Shown here one piece after another: positions 9,204 to 17,080 of a stretch of DNA of 53,838 nucleotides. The DNA comes from an uncultured Clostridia bacterium (lineage in GTDB: Bacteria > Bacillota > Clostridia > Oscillospirales > Ruminococcaceae). The position numbers and the translations under genes are program-made. Under the pieces are notes generated by a model. It was not told where the DNA came from. It saw only the letters and a program-made list of their open reading frames with translations, and ran no database searches. Each line of letters opens with the position of its first letter. Positions within the stretch are counted from its first letter, which is position 1. The DNA lies in the NCBI GenBank assembly GCA_937891895.1, contig CALATN010000075.1, forward strand, positions 1 through 53,838, written 5' to 3'.

Positions 9204-9574
9204 AAAATCCTACAATGATATGCTAAAAATCCGTAAATATTTTTTAGAAAAATAATTTATTTTATAAGTGTACACCTATAGAATTTATATTTATGCACCC
9301 AAAAGTCCTGAATATTGGTGTAGTTGATGAAATATTGAATTTAGGAATTTCATATTACCCCTACTCATACTGTAATGCAAGTAAACAAAGTGACAAAATG
9401 ACGCAGGTGTGACGAACTAAATGCTTCTGTCTGTATACAAACTCTCCCCAACTCAACCGAGTCGGGGAGATTGCGTTTTCAGAGAAAATATGATAAAATT
9501 TCTATATCAAAATTAACATAGGTCAATGCGGAAAGTCTGTTGTTCGTGTATCATATTATCAGGAGGTAGATATT
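9204..9574. other. Intergenic region with one terminator
   Basis: No gene seen. The first half is very AT-rich. A terminator-like hairpin lies at 9443-9475, and AGGAGG at 9561-9566 is the ribosome site of the next gene. Confidence 0.5.
9443..9475 (+). terminator. Intrinsic terminator-like hairpin
   Basis: Arms TCTCCCC-A-ACTC and GAGT-C-GGGGAGA around an AACC loop form an 11-bp stem with one mismatch. The T tract is weak (TTGCGTTTT). Confidence 0.65.
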
Positions 9575-10267
9575 ATGAACGATACAAAACAGAATTCACG
9601 CAGGGCATTGACCATTACAACAGCACTCACGCTGATTGTGGCAGGATTTGAAATCCTTATGGCTTATTCAAATTATAAGCCGGGAATGAATTTACTTGAT
9701 ATTACAAGCTATGTTACAGCAAACAGACTTTTTTACTGTCTGATGCTTATTGTGTGTAATCTTACTATGATTTCGGGTGCAGTACTGCTTTACAAGGAAA
9801 ACGGCATAAGTCTTAAGGATGAAATCTACGACAGAAAAACTCTGAAAAAGGATATTTTCTACGGACTTGTAACCTTGCCTGTTACGGGTATACTTGGTAT
9901 TTTGTCAACTTTTCTTTATACGGGAAGAACAGAACTTGCGTTTCAAGGCGGTGAAACCACAATAGGAATAATGGTTATGGAGTTTGTTGCACTCACTCTT
10001 GTAAGCGGCTTCTGCAAGGAGATATTTTTCAGAGGACTTGCAAAAAGGTTCTGCGGTCCTGTTATGGGGGAGATGACAGCACTTCTGCTGTTTAATCTGA
10101 TGTTTGCAGTACTCGATTGGCACAATCTTGGTTATTCATTTGTAATTGGTCTGGTGTGGATATGGGCGTATAAAAAGACGGGACATCTTCTTGCGCCGAT
10201 GATTGCACACGGTGGTATAAACTTTATAGGTATATTTTATAATTTAATTGTAAATGGGGGGATATGA
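9575..10267 (+). CDS. CPBP-family intramembrane metalloprotease-like protein
   Basis: 230 residues with about six membrane helices. The CPBP/Abi signature is present as FCKEIFFRGL near residue 149, with the second motif FAVLDWHN and the third MIAHGGINF. The usual first motif is EExxxR; here the first Glu is Lys (KEIFFR), so catalytic competence is uncertain. CPBP proteins cleave or bind membrane partners and some mediate bacteriocin immunity. A good ribosome site (AGGAGG) precedes it. Its last 14 bases overlap the annotated start of the Crp-like regulator, so the two are co-expressed. Confidence 0.85.
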   Translation: MNDTKQNSRRALTITTALTLIVAGFEILMAYSNYKPGMNLLDITSYVTANRLFYCLMLIVCNLTMISGAVLLYKENGISLKDEIYDRKTLKKDIFYGLVTLPVTGILGILSTFLYTGRTELAFQGGETTIGIMVMEFVALTLVSGFCKEIFFRGLAKRFCGPVMGEMTALLLFNLMFAVLDWHNLGYSFVIGLVWIWAYKKTGHLLAPMIAHGGINFIGIFYNLIVNGGI

Positions 10268-10862
10268 CTTGGATAAGGAATACATTGTAAATCAACTTGC
10301 CAATCTTGCCGGAAAAACGGGTCTTGATATAGGCGAGGAAATACTCAACGAGGTTGTAGGATTTTCAAAATTCAAGGTGTATTCAAAAGGCGAGCTTCTC
10401 GCTTGCAGTGGCGATGACGCTTCATACGCAGGAATTGTAATGAATGGTGTTGTCCGCAGTTATTATGTTGACGGCGACGGAAATGATATAACAAAGTTTT
10501 TCTCTTGCGAGGGAAATCTTTGCATGGACGAGGGAATGATGGGATATGAAGAAGTTATCGCTACGTGGGAGGCAATAGAAGAATCTACTGTTATGCTCTT
10601 TGAAGTAAAGCGTATGAAGGAGCTTATTCTCGGTAATGAACAGCTGAAAACATTGTGGATAGAGCTTCTCGAGGGTGCGATGCGGTATAAAATTTACAGA
10701 GAAAACGGATTCCTTATACAGAACGCAACTGAAAGATATCTCGATTTCAGAAAAAGATACCCACAGTTATCGGAGCGTGTTTCGCAACAATATATTGCTA
10801 CTTATCTCGGAGTAAAGCCCGAGTCATTAAGCAGAATCAAGAATGCTCTTAAAGGAAATTGA
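10254..10862 (+). CDS. Crp/Fnr-like transcriptional regulator
   Basis: 202 residues. A cyclic-nucleotide-binding-type beta barrel (SKGELLACSGDDASYAGIVM then GVVRSYYVDGDGND) is followed by a dimerisation helix and a C-terminal helix-turn-helix (VSQQYIATYLGVKPESLSRI). This is the common Clostridia/Bacteroidetes Crp-like type without visible cAMP-contact residues. The ATG at 10254 has no ribosome site. An in-frame TTG at 10269 sits behind GGGGGG at 10256-10261 and removes only MGGYD, so it may be the real start. The overlap with the CPBP gene suggests joint regulation, perhaps autoregulation. Confidence 0.85.
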   Translation: MGGYDLDKEYIVNQLANLAGKTGLDIGEEILNEVVGFSKFKVYSKGELLACSGDDASYAGIVMNGVVRSYYVDGDGNDITKFFSCEGNLCMDEGMMGYEEVIATWEAIEESTVMLFEVKRMKELILGNEQLKTLWIELLEGAMRYKIYRENGFLIQNATERYLDFRKRYPQLSERVSQQYIATYLGVKPESLSRIKNALKGN

Positions 10863-10873
10863 ATATTAATGCA

Positions 10874-10910
10874 AACAGCATACCAAATCAAAAATCGGTA
10901 TGCTGTTTTT
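10874..10910 (+). terminator. Intrinsic terminator, repeat family A
   Basis: AACAGCATACC at 10874-10884 pairs with GGTATGCTGTT at 10897-10907, followed by T. Near-identical hairpins occur at 18838-18876 and 20772-20811. Confidence 0.88.
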
Positions 10911-11067
10911 ATCATTTGTCAAACGTGTTTAAAATCTTTTCATGCTACCTGGCGGGATTACGAAATATACTCAGCAACAGCAAATTGTGTTTTTTGTAAA
11001 TAGATAACAATAATCTACAATACTATTCGGAACAAAATATTTAATTTTATAAAAATTAAATTCACTA

Positions 11068-11096
11068 TTGACTTTAATAAAGTTAAAGTGTATAAT
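11068..11096 (+). promoter_or_regulatory. Sigma-A-type promoter
   Basis: TTGACT at 11068-11073, 17-bp spacer, TATAAT at 11091-11096. It reads into the DUF2089 gene. Confidence 0.8.
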
Positions 11097-11121
11097 AAAT
11101 AATGTTAAAGGAGTGATAATA

Positions 11122-11421
11122 ATGGCGATTGAAATTGTCCCTGATTGGATGGTTAATCTTGAAGATGAAGACGTTGCTTTTATAAAGCGTTTCCTGCTTG
11201 CCTCAGGCTCATTAAAGGAGGTTGCCAGACAGTACGAGGTAACTTATCCCACTGTCCGTCTGAAGCTTGACAGACTTATTCAGAAGCTTCAGCTTAGTGA
11301 ATCTTCAGAGCAGGACCCTTATGTAGCTACCATCAAGCGTCTTGCAATCAATGATAAAATTGACTTTGATACCGCTAAAATTCTTATCAACGAATATCGT
11401 AAACAAAAGGGAGGAAAATAA
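11122..11421 (+). CDS. DUF2089-family protein
   Basis: 99 residues from ATG 11122, which has AAAGGAG at 11107-11113; an upstream in-frame ATG lies inside the promoter. The sequence FLLASGSLKEVARQYEVTYP then TVRLKLDRLIQKL matches the helix-turn-helix-like half of DUF2089 proteins, without their N-terminal zinc ribbon. It is probably a small DNA-binding regulator. It is followed after one base by a membrane protein with which it must be co-transcribed, an arrangement common for one-component regulators of membrane stress genes. Confidence 0.8.
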   Translation: MAIEIVPDWMVNLEDEDVAFIKRFLLASGSLKEVARQYEVTYPTVRLKLDRLIQKLQLSESSEQDPYVATIKRLAINDKIDFDTAKILINEYRKQKGGK

Positions 11422-11422
11422 A

Positions 11423-11830
11423 ATGTTGAATATACCTGTAATTGCATTATTTCTTATCGTAGCAGGAGCGTTTATTTTTCTGCAATTCAAGCTGTGTAAT
11501 GCTGAAAATGGTAAAAAGCTTGGTCTGATATTGCCTGCTATAAGCTGTGTTGCGGCAGTTGCTTGTACAGTTGGTGTCGTGGCTTACTCAGGCGTAAAGA
11601 TGTCTTCGGGTGTTGTTGCGTATGATGATTACGGTAATGTTATCAGCATGGAAACGGTTGATGTTGAAACCGATGGAAGCGGTTTGGTTGCGGCAGCTGT
11701 GGGATGTTTTGTTTATACAAATATTCCTACAATAATTTTTGTGCTTGAATATGCAATTATAATGTCAAACAAGAAGAAAGCACAAACTGAAGCTGACGAG
11801 CTTAACAAAACTCAGATTCAGGATTTATAA
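11423..11830 (+). CDS. Small membrane protein with three predicted helices
   Basis: 135 residues from ATG 11423 behind GGGAGG. Hydrophobic stretches are at the N-terminus (IPVIALFLIVAGAFIFLQF), around LILPAISCVAAVACTVGVVA and near IPTIIFVLEYAIIM, with a charged C-terminal tail. No family recognised. Its pairing with the DUF2089 gene suggests that the two act together. A longer in-frame start at 11342 lies inside the upstream gene and lacks a ribosome site. Confidence 0.75.
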   Translation: MLNIPVIALFLIVAGAFIFLQFKLCNAENGKKLGLILPAISCVAAVACTVGVVAYSGVKMSSGVVAYDDYGNVISMETVDVETDGSGLVAAAVGCFVYTNIPTIIFVLEYAIIMSNKKKAQTEADELNKTQIQDL

Positions 11831-12008
11831 AACGTGAATTATATAAGGAGCTGACCTGCAAAGACCAATCTTTGTAGCTTGTTGATATGCCCTTTGGATA
11901 ACTGCGCTGCAAAGCAAAAGTTTTATGTACAGTTTATATGGATATCCGTCAGTAATAGCATACCTGATTATTAAAAAGTCCGATTATGTCGGACTTTTTA
12001 TTTTTCTC
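11831..12008. other. Intergenic region with two hairpins
   Basis: A family-B hairpin relic at about 11853-11876 (ACCTGCAAAG, ACCAAT, CTTTGTAGCT) resembles those at 15978-16010 and 16973-17008 but lacks a T run. A strong terminator follows at 11973-12004. Confidence 0.6.
11973..12004 (+). terminator. Intrinsic terminator
   Basis: AAAAAGTCCGA at 11973-11983, loop TTATG, TCGGACTTTTT at 11989-11999, then more T. It ends the DUF2089 operon and insulates the next promoter. Confidence 0.9.
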
Positions 12009-12037
12009 TTGACAACATCTGTTTGATATTGTATAAT
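12009..12037 (+). promoter_or_regulatory. Consensus promoter of the synthase-GntR operon
   Basis: TTGACA at 12009-12014, 17-bp spacer, TATAAT at 12032-12037. The -10 box lies inside the left arm of a perfect palindrome, so repression by occlusion is expected. Confidence 0.88.
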
Positions 12038-12070
12038 TGTATACAATCATACACCTATACAATTATACAA
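12029..12070. promoter_or_regulatory. Palindromic operator, probably for the GntR regulator
   Basis: TTGTATAATTGTATA at 12029-12043 and its exact reverse complement TATACAATTATACAA at 12056-12070 are separated by 12 bp. The left arm runs into TGTATACAAT, itself a dyad of the FadR/GntR kind. It overlaps the -10 element and the transcription start. The nearest regulator gene is the GntR/FCD gene in the same operon, so autoregulated repression is inferred. Confidence 0.75.
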
Positions 12071-12087
12071 GAAAGGAATGACCTTAT

Positions 12088-13476
12088 ATGACAGAAATAA
12101 GACCTTCCGCAAAATCAAACCTTCTTGAGTTTGACCCTTATGAGTACGACCTGCATGATGTGCAGAGTCCTGAGCTTTTCAGGGAGATGTACCCGTACAG
12201 CGAAATACCTAAAATTGCATATAACCACAGACACGTTCCTATGAATATGCCTGAGAATATCTTTATCACAGATACCAGCTTCCGTGACGGACAGCAGTCA
12301 AGAACGCCATATACCGCAGAGCAGATTGTTGAGATATATAAAATGCTCCACAGACTCGGCGGTGAAAATGGAATTATTCGTCAGACAGAGTTCTTTGTGT
12401 ACTCGAAAAGTGACAGGGAAGCTTTGGAAAGATGTATGGCTCTCGGCTACGAGTTTCCCGAAATCACAACGTGGATAAGAGCCGCAAAAAGCGATTTTGA
12501 GCTTGTGAAGAATATAGGAATCAAGGAAACTGGTGTGCTTGTGTCCTGTTCCGACTATCATATCTTCAACAAAATGGGACTCACAAGACGTCAGGCACTT
12601 GACAAGTATTTAGGTATTGTCAAGGAATGTATCGAGGCAGGACTTCGCCCGAGATGTCACTTTGAGGATATAACAAGAGCGGACTTCTACGGCTTTGTAG
12701 TGCCTTTTGCAATCGCACTCCGCAAGCTTTCTGAGGAAAGCGGCGTGCCGATAAAAATCCGTGCCTGCGATACAATGGGTTACGGTATTCCGTATGCAGG
12801 TGCAGCATTGCCGAGAAGCGTGTCGGGCATTATTTACGGACTCCAGCATTACGCAGGCTTTTCAAGTGATATGCTTGAATGGCACGGACACAACGACTTT
12901 TACAAGGGTGTTGTAAATGCGACAACTGCGTGGCTTTACGGTGCAGGTGCAGTAAACTGCTCACTCCTCGGAATAGGTGAAAGAACGGGCAATGTTCCTC
13001 TTGAAGCTATGGTGTTTGAGTACGCATCACTCAGAGGCACTCTCGATGGTATGGATACAACTGTTATAACAGAGCTTGCTGATTATATTGTAAACGAAAC
13101 AGGCTATGACCTGCCGCCGATGACTCCGTTTGTGGGACGGAACTTCAACCTCACAAGAGCAGGTATACACGCAGACGGACTTCTCAAGGACGAGGAGATT
13201 TACAACATCTTTGACACAAAGAAATTTCTTAATCGTGCACCTGTTGTTGCTGTAAGTTCTGTTTCGGGACTTGCGGGAATTGCACACTGGATAAACAGTT
13301 TTTACAATCTTGACGGAAACTGTGCTGTTGATAAAAAGCACCCCTGCGTTGCAAAAATCAAGGAATGGGTAGACGCAGAATACGAGGGCGGCAGAGTTAC
13401 TGTTATCAGCGATGATGAGCTTTGTGCATTGATGAAGCTTTACGGCAAGGAAATTCTTGAAAAGGCAGGTAAATAA
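12088..13476 (+). CDS. DRE-TIM metallolyase, probable Re-citrate synthase or isopropylmalate synthase-like
   Basis: 462 residues, cytosolic. The DRE-TIM barrel signature is ITDTSFRDGQQSR near residue 67, with later CHFEDITRADFYG and the metal-binding WHGHNDFYKG. There is no C-terminal leucine-feedback (LeuA dimer) domain, which separates it from full isopropylmalate synthases of about 510 residues. Proteins of this length and motif set in Clostridia include the Re-citrate synthases, which condense acetyl-CoA with oxaloacetate; others are annotated as 2-isopropylmalate or homocitrate synthases. Substrate cannot be fixed from sequence. It is co-transcribed with the GntR gene, two bases downstream. 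Confidence 0.8.
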   Translation: MTEIRPSAKSNLLEFDPYEYDLHDVQSPELFREMYPYSEIPKIAYNHRHVPMNMPENIFITDTSFRDGQQSRTPYTAEQIVEIYKMLHRLGGENGIIRQTEFFVYSKSDREALERCMALGYEFPEITTWIRAAKSDFELVKNIGIKETGVLVSCSDYHIFNKMGLTRRQALDKYLGIVKECIEAGLRPRCHFEDITRADFYGFVVPFAIALRKLSEESGVPIKIRACDTMGYGIPYAGAALPRSVSGIIYGLQHYAGFSSDMLEWHGHNDFYKGVVNATTAWLYGAGAVNCSLLGIGERTGNVPLEAMVFEYASLRGTLDGMDTTVITELADYIVNETGYDLPPMTPFVGRNFNLTRAGIHADGLLKDEEIYNIFDTKKFLNRAPVVAVSSVSGLAGIAHWINSFYNLDGNCAVDKKHPCVAKIKEWVDAEYEGGRVTVISDDELCALMKLYGKEILEKAGK

Positions 13477-13478
13477 TT

Positions 13479-14135
13479 ATGATTCTTGAAAGTGATAACA
13501 GCTCTTTGAGAATAAGAGTTTTCAATGCAATCGAAAATGCCATTCTGAATGGCGAATACAAGGATGGTGAGAGCCTCAGCGAGCTTAAAATCTCAAATGA
13601 GCTGGGAGTAAGCCGAACACCTGTAAGAGAAGCACTTATGCAGCTTGAGCTGGAAGGGCTTGTGAAAAACATTCCCAACAAGGGTGCTGTCGTTGTGGGA
13701 GTATCTGAACAGGATATCGAAGATATCTACGCAATCAGAATAAGCATAGAGGGACTTGCTGCAAAGCTCTGCACCCAGAAGATTACCGATGAGGAATTGA
13801 AGGCACTTGAAAAAATCGCCGACTTGCAGGAATTTTACCTTATGAAAAACGATATGGAACAGCTCTTGAAGCTTGACGGAGATTTCCATAAGATTATCTA
13901 TGACGCTTCAAGAAGCCGTCCTCTGCGGTTTATGCTGACGACTTTTCATAACTATATAAGGCACGCAAGGGATATTTCGGTGCAGGCTCAGGGCAGAGCC
14001 GAAAAGACAGTTGCCGAGCACAGAGCAATTCTTGAAGCAATCAGAAATCACGATGCCGAGCTTGCCGAGAAGCTTACCGCTGAGCATATTATAAATGCAA
14101 AGGAAAACCTTTTGTCACAATCCGCAAATAAGTAA
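13479..14135 (+). CDS. GntR/FCD-family transcriptional regulator
   Basis: 218 residues. The N-terminal winged helix (DGESLSELKISNELGVSRTP then VREALMQLELEGLV) is classic GntR. The C-terminal all-helical FCD domain carries DGDFHKIIYDASRSR and a late EHRAILEAI, the usual metal/ligand-binding Asp and His positions. FCD regulators generally sense small organic acids, so citrate or a related acid is a reasonable ligand given the upstream synthase. It lies in the same operon as that gene, and the palindrome at 12029-12070 is the likely binding site. Confidence 0.92.
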   Translation: MILESDNSSLRIRVFNAIENAILNGEYKDGESLSELKISNELGVSRTPVREALMQLELEGLVKNIPNKGAVVVGVSEQDIEDIYAIRISIEGLAAKLCTQKITDEELKALEKIADLQEFYLMKNDMEQLLKLDGDFHKIIYDASRSRPLRFMLTTFHNYIRHARDISVQAQGRAEKTVAEHRAILEAIRNHDAELAEKLTAEHIINAKENLLSQSANK

Positions 14136-14139
14136 AAAA

Positions 14140-14172
14140 ATACTGCCTGTACCTGTTTGGTATAGGCAGTAT
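14140..14172 (+). terminator. Hairpin terminator candidate
   Basis: ATACTGCCTGTACC and GGTATAGGCAGTAT pair around a short loop. The T tract is poor (GCTGTTGTC), so efficiency is uncertain. Confidence 0.55.
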
Positions 14173-14252
14173 GCTGTTGTCGAAAAATTTTTCAGAAAAT
14201 TTGTAACGTTTCAAAAAATATGACGTCTGATAAAATGAAAGGGGGAATAAGG

Positions 14253-14753
14253 ATGGCAGATACAGAGCTTGACGAAATATACGAACAGAATGCGGAAGAT
14301 GTCTACAGATTTCTTCTGAAAATGTGCGGCAATTCGCATCTGGCAGAGGATCTGCTGCAGGATACTTTTCTTAAAGCCATAGAAAAGATCGATACCTTCG
14401 ATAATCGCTGCAGGCTGACCTCCTGGCTTTGTCATATAGCGAAGAACACATATCTTGACTACTTGCGGAAGCTCAAGCGCCGTCCGTCAGCCTTTCTTGA
14501 GGACGAACAGACCGAGCCGTCGGTGCCTTGCTTCGAAGACAAGCTTATGAAGGACGAAAGCGCACGGGAAATGCGTCTTGCTGTACATAAGCTTCCTGAG
14601 CCATACAAGGAGGTTTTCATGCTGAGGGTCTATGCTGAGCTTTCCTTCAAGGAAATAGCGGTTACTTTCGGAAAATCCGAGGTGTGGGGACGTGTCACAT
14701 TTCTTAGGAGCAAGGATATGTTACTTAAATTGATTGAAAATGACGAAGGGTGA
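14253..14753 (+). CDS. ECF-type RNA polymerase sigma factor
   Basis: 166 residues from ATG 14253 behind AAAGGGGGAATAAGG; an in-frame ATG at 14220 lacks a site. Region 2 is YRFLLKMCGNSHLAEDLLQD then TFLKAI, and region 4 is LPEPYKEVFMLRVYAELSFK then EIAVTFGKSE. ECF sigmas direct polymerase to stress or envelope genes and are held by a cognate anti-sigma. The next gene, overlapping by four bases as GTGA, carries a zinc anti-sigma domain and is that partner. Confidence 0.93.
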   Translation: MADTELDEIYEQNAEDVYRFLLKMCGNSHLAEDLLQDTFLKAIEKIDTFDNRCRLTSWLCHIAKNTYLDYLRKLKRRPSAFLEDEQTEPSVPCFEDKLMKDESAREMRLAVHKLPEPYKEVFMLRVYAELSFKEIAVTFGKSEVWGRVTFLRSKDMLLKLIENDEG

Positions 14754-15955
14754 GTGATACTATGAAATGCAATATAGCTAAAGACCTTGTTTCGCTGTAT
14801 GCGGAAGGGCTTTGTTCAGGGGACACCTCTGCTGAGCTTGAAAAGCATCTGGAGGAGTGTGCCGACTGCAAAAAAACACTGGAGCATTATCAGACGGAAA
14901 TAAGCAATGAAAAGAATATTTCCGAAGAGCCGTCAAAGCTGAAGCCTATGAAGAAGGCGGCGAAAAAGCTGAAAAGGAACCGCATTGCCGCAATAATACT
15001 TGCTGTTGTGCTTGTGATAATATTCGGTTGTATCTGTGTGTTGAGTTACGGCGAAATGACATACAGATGTGTAAGCTTTTCGATGATATCCGATTATTTC
15101 AGACTGAAGAGTGTGACTGAAAGTCTTGCCGAGGGTAACACGGAGCCGCTTGTGGAAATACTTGCCCTTGACTCCGAACACTATTATCTGGCACCGACCC
15201 TGAGCAATTTTAAAAATCCGAATGAGTACAGAGCCTTTATTAAGGCTCAAGCAGACAATACCTATGAAAAGTTGTTTTCAGGCAGGGATATTGATGTAAG
15301 AATGTCGGAAATGTGGTATGACAATTATGATTACGGGGGAGAGGCATGGTTTTATTATGATTATTTTCCTTTGTATATATCCTTTGAATTTTGTGAAGGG
15401 GACAATGTTATCCATACTATGGAATTCAGAAAGCTTGGCCACGGAAAATTCGAAGCTTACGAGTACAGCTCAGATATGAACAATGAGGAGATTTCCTTTG
15501 TGGGAAACGTACTTCCGTCTGACGAAATTATTATAGAGCTTATAATGAGGTCATCGGTCAGAAGAAAATATCAAGAAATTGCTGTTGATAAGGCAGAAAC
15601 TGACAAAAAGTGTAACTGGTATATATTTGTAAATGGTATTTACGGCGGTGACAATACTGACTATACGGACAGATTCAAGGAACGCATCACGGAAATGTAC
15701 AAGGGCAATGTAATACCTAAGGAGGTTATGTACGGAATTAACCGCTTTGATGATGAAAAGGGTTTATGGGTGTATTCCGTATGGGTTGAATATGAGGAAC
15801 TTGATACGGGCAAATCCTTTGTTGTAAACTATGACTTTTTATACAATAACAGCAAATTTTATGTTGACCCCGAAAGAGAGCCGTATATAGTTTCTTCGGA
15901 TGTTGAAATTGACAGCGCTGTTTCAGAAATGGTAATGAATATTTTTACGGGCTGA
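14750..15955 (+). CDS. Zinc-finger anti-sigma factor, membrane-anchored
   Basis: 401 residues from GTG 14750, or 397 from ATG 14762. The N-terminal zf-HC2 anti-sigma domain contains LEKHLEECADCKKTL (HxxxCxxC), which binds the sigma factor in the cytoplasm. One membrane helix follows (IAAIILAVVLVIIFGCICVL), then about 300 residues outside the cell with no family I recognise, presumably the sensor. Acidic, Tyr-rich stretches dominate this domain. It is coupled to the sigma gene by overlap. Confidence 0.88.
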   Translation: MSDTMKCNIAKDLVSLYAEGLCSGDTSAELEKHLEECADCKKTLEHYQTEISNEKNISEEPSKLKPMKKAAKKLKRNRIAAIILAVVLVIIFGCICVLSYGEMTYRCVSFSMISDYFRLKSVTESLAEGNTEPLVEILALDSEHYYLAPTLSNFKNPNEYRAFIKAQADNTYEKLFSGRDIDVRMSEMWYDNYDYGGEAWFYYDYFPLYISFEFCEGDNVIHTMEFRKLGHGKFEAYEYSSDMNNEEISFVGNVLPSDEIIIELIMRSSVRRKYQEIAVDKAETDKKCNWYIFVNGIYGGDNTDYTDRFKERITEMYKGNVIPKEVMYGINRFDDEKGLWVYSVWVEYEELDTGKSFVVNYDFLYNNSKFYVDPEREPYIVSSDVEIDSAVSEMVMNIFTG

Positions 15956-15977
15956 CAAGGACTGTCAGTCGGCGGAT

Positions 15978-16010
15978 AACCTGCAAAGTGCTATCTTTGC
16001 AGGTTGTTTT
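15978..16010 (+). terminator. Intrinsic terminator, repeat family B
   Basis: AACCTGCAAAG at 15978-15988 and CTTTGCAGGTT at 15995-16005, then GTTTTCGTT. The copy at 16973-17008 is nearly identical, including the following TTTTCGTT. Confidence 0.85.
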
Positions 16011-16024
16011 CGTTATACGAAATG

Positions 16025-16053
16025 TTGACTTTTGAGCAGACATTTTATATAAT
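16025..16053 (+). promoter_or_regulatory. Promoter of first alpha/beta hydrolase
   Basis: TTGACT at 16025-16030, 17-bp spacer, TATAAT at 16048-16053. The -35 flank AAATGTTGACTTTT also precedes the second hydrolase, so promoter and terminator were duplicated with the gene. Confidence 0.8.
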
Positions 16054-16091
16054 AAATTAAAAGACAACCCGCAAGTCAGGAGATGTTTGGC

Positions 16092-16964
16092 ATGATAACA
16101 GAATACGGAACAAAGATACAAGTTGGAAAAGGAAAAATAAATGTATATTCCGAGGGCAATGGTGACAATACGATCATTATGCTGTCAGGTGCAGGTGTTT
16201 CCTCTCCCGTGCTTGAGTACAGACCGCTTTACCGCAGAATGTCTGACAAATACAGAATTGCTGTAATAGAAAAATCAGGGTACGGCTTGACAGAAAGCAC
16301 AGGTACTGCACGTACTGTTGAAAATATGGTGAATGAAAGCAGAGAAGCATTGCGTGGTGCGGATATAAAACCGCCGTATATTCTTATGGCACATTCCTAT
16401 TCGGGCTTTGAAGCAATATACTGGGCAAACACCTATCCTGATGAGGTAATTGCCGTTATCAGCGTTGATATGGGACTTCCCGAAACGGCTGCTGAAATGG
16501 GAAAAGTTCTTACTCCCGAAAAGGTTGAAGCAAACATAAGAAGCACACAAAAGCTTTATGCAAGAATAAGGAAAAGAGGATTTCTGACAAAGCTTTTCAG
16601 AAACAAGCTTGAAAATGTGTCTGGACTTATGACGGCTGACTATCTTACCGATGACGAAAAGAAATTGTACGAGGAGTTGTTTTACAGAAACCTTGGCAAT
16701 GATGACATTTTTGCGGAAAACAGGGCTCTTGTTTCAAACGGAGAAGCAGCAGGCAAAACAGGAAAGCTGAAAGTTCCTGCGTATTTCTACATAAGCGATA
16801 TGAAGGTGCCGATTAAGCAGGGGTCATGGCGTGATAATGCTGTCAGGTATGCTGAAAGTATTGGTGCGGAATACAAGCTTACTGACAAGGGACATCTTAT
16901 GTACACAAAAATTCCCGAACAGATGGCAGAGGATTTCAAGGAGTTTCTGAAAGCTGTTTTATAA
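16092..16964 (+). CDS. Alpha/beta-hydrolase-fold protein, cytoplasmic
   Basis: 290 residues. An early strand and oxyanion region IIMLSGAGVSSP is followed by the nucleophile elbow AHSYSGFEAIYWA (catalytic Ser in HSYSG, with Ala in place of the first Gly), the acid region YFYISDMKVP and the late catalytic His in DKGHLMY. The ATG at 16083 is only a base from the AGGAG motif, so I chose ATG 16092 with normal spacing. It resembles the next hydrolase closely in the first 130 residues, so it is a paralogue without the membrane anchor. Substrate unknown; a small-molecule esterase or lipase-like role is likely. Confidence 0.85.
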   Translation: MITEYGTKIQVGKGKINVYSEGNGDNTIIMLSGAGVSSPVLEYRPLYRRMSDKYRIAVIEKSGYGLTESTGTARTVENMVNESREALRGADIKPPYILMAHSYSGFEAIYWANTYPDEVIAVISVDMGLPETAAEMGKVLTPEKVEANIRSTQKLYARIRKRGFLTKLFRNKLENVSGLMTADYLTDDEKKLYEELFYRNLGNDDIFAENRALVSNGEAAGKTGKLKVPAYFYISDMKVPIKQGSWRDNAVRYAESIGAEYKLTDKGHLMYTKIPEQMAEDFKEFLKAVL

Positions 16965-16972
16965 TTGATGAT

Positions 16973-17008
16973 AACCTGTAAAGACCAATCTTTGCAGGTT
17001 ATTTTCGT
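16973..17008 (+). terminator. Intrinsic terminator, repeat family B
   Basis: AACCTGTAAAG at 16973-16983, loop ACCAAT, CTTTGCAGGTT at 16990-17000, then ATTTTCGTT. One G-U pair. Confidence 0.85.
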
Positions 17009-17019
17009 TGCCCTAAATG

Positions 17020-17048
17020 TTGACTTTTAAGCGGGTTTTCATTATAAT
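17020..17048 (+). promoter_or_regulatory. Promoter of second alpha/beta hydrolase
   Basis: TTGACT at 17020-17025, 17-bp spacer, TATAAT at 17043-17048, in the same context as the promoter at 16025. Confidence 0.82.
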
Positions 17049-17080
17049 AAAGAAAACATTCAACTGATGGGGTGACTGAA

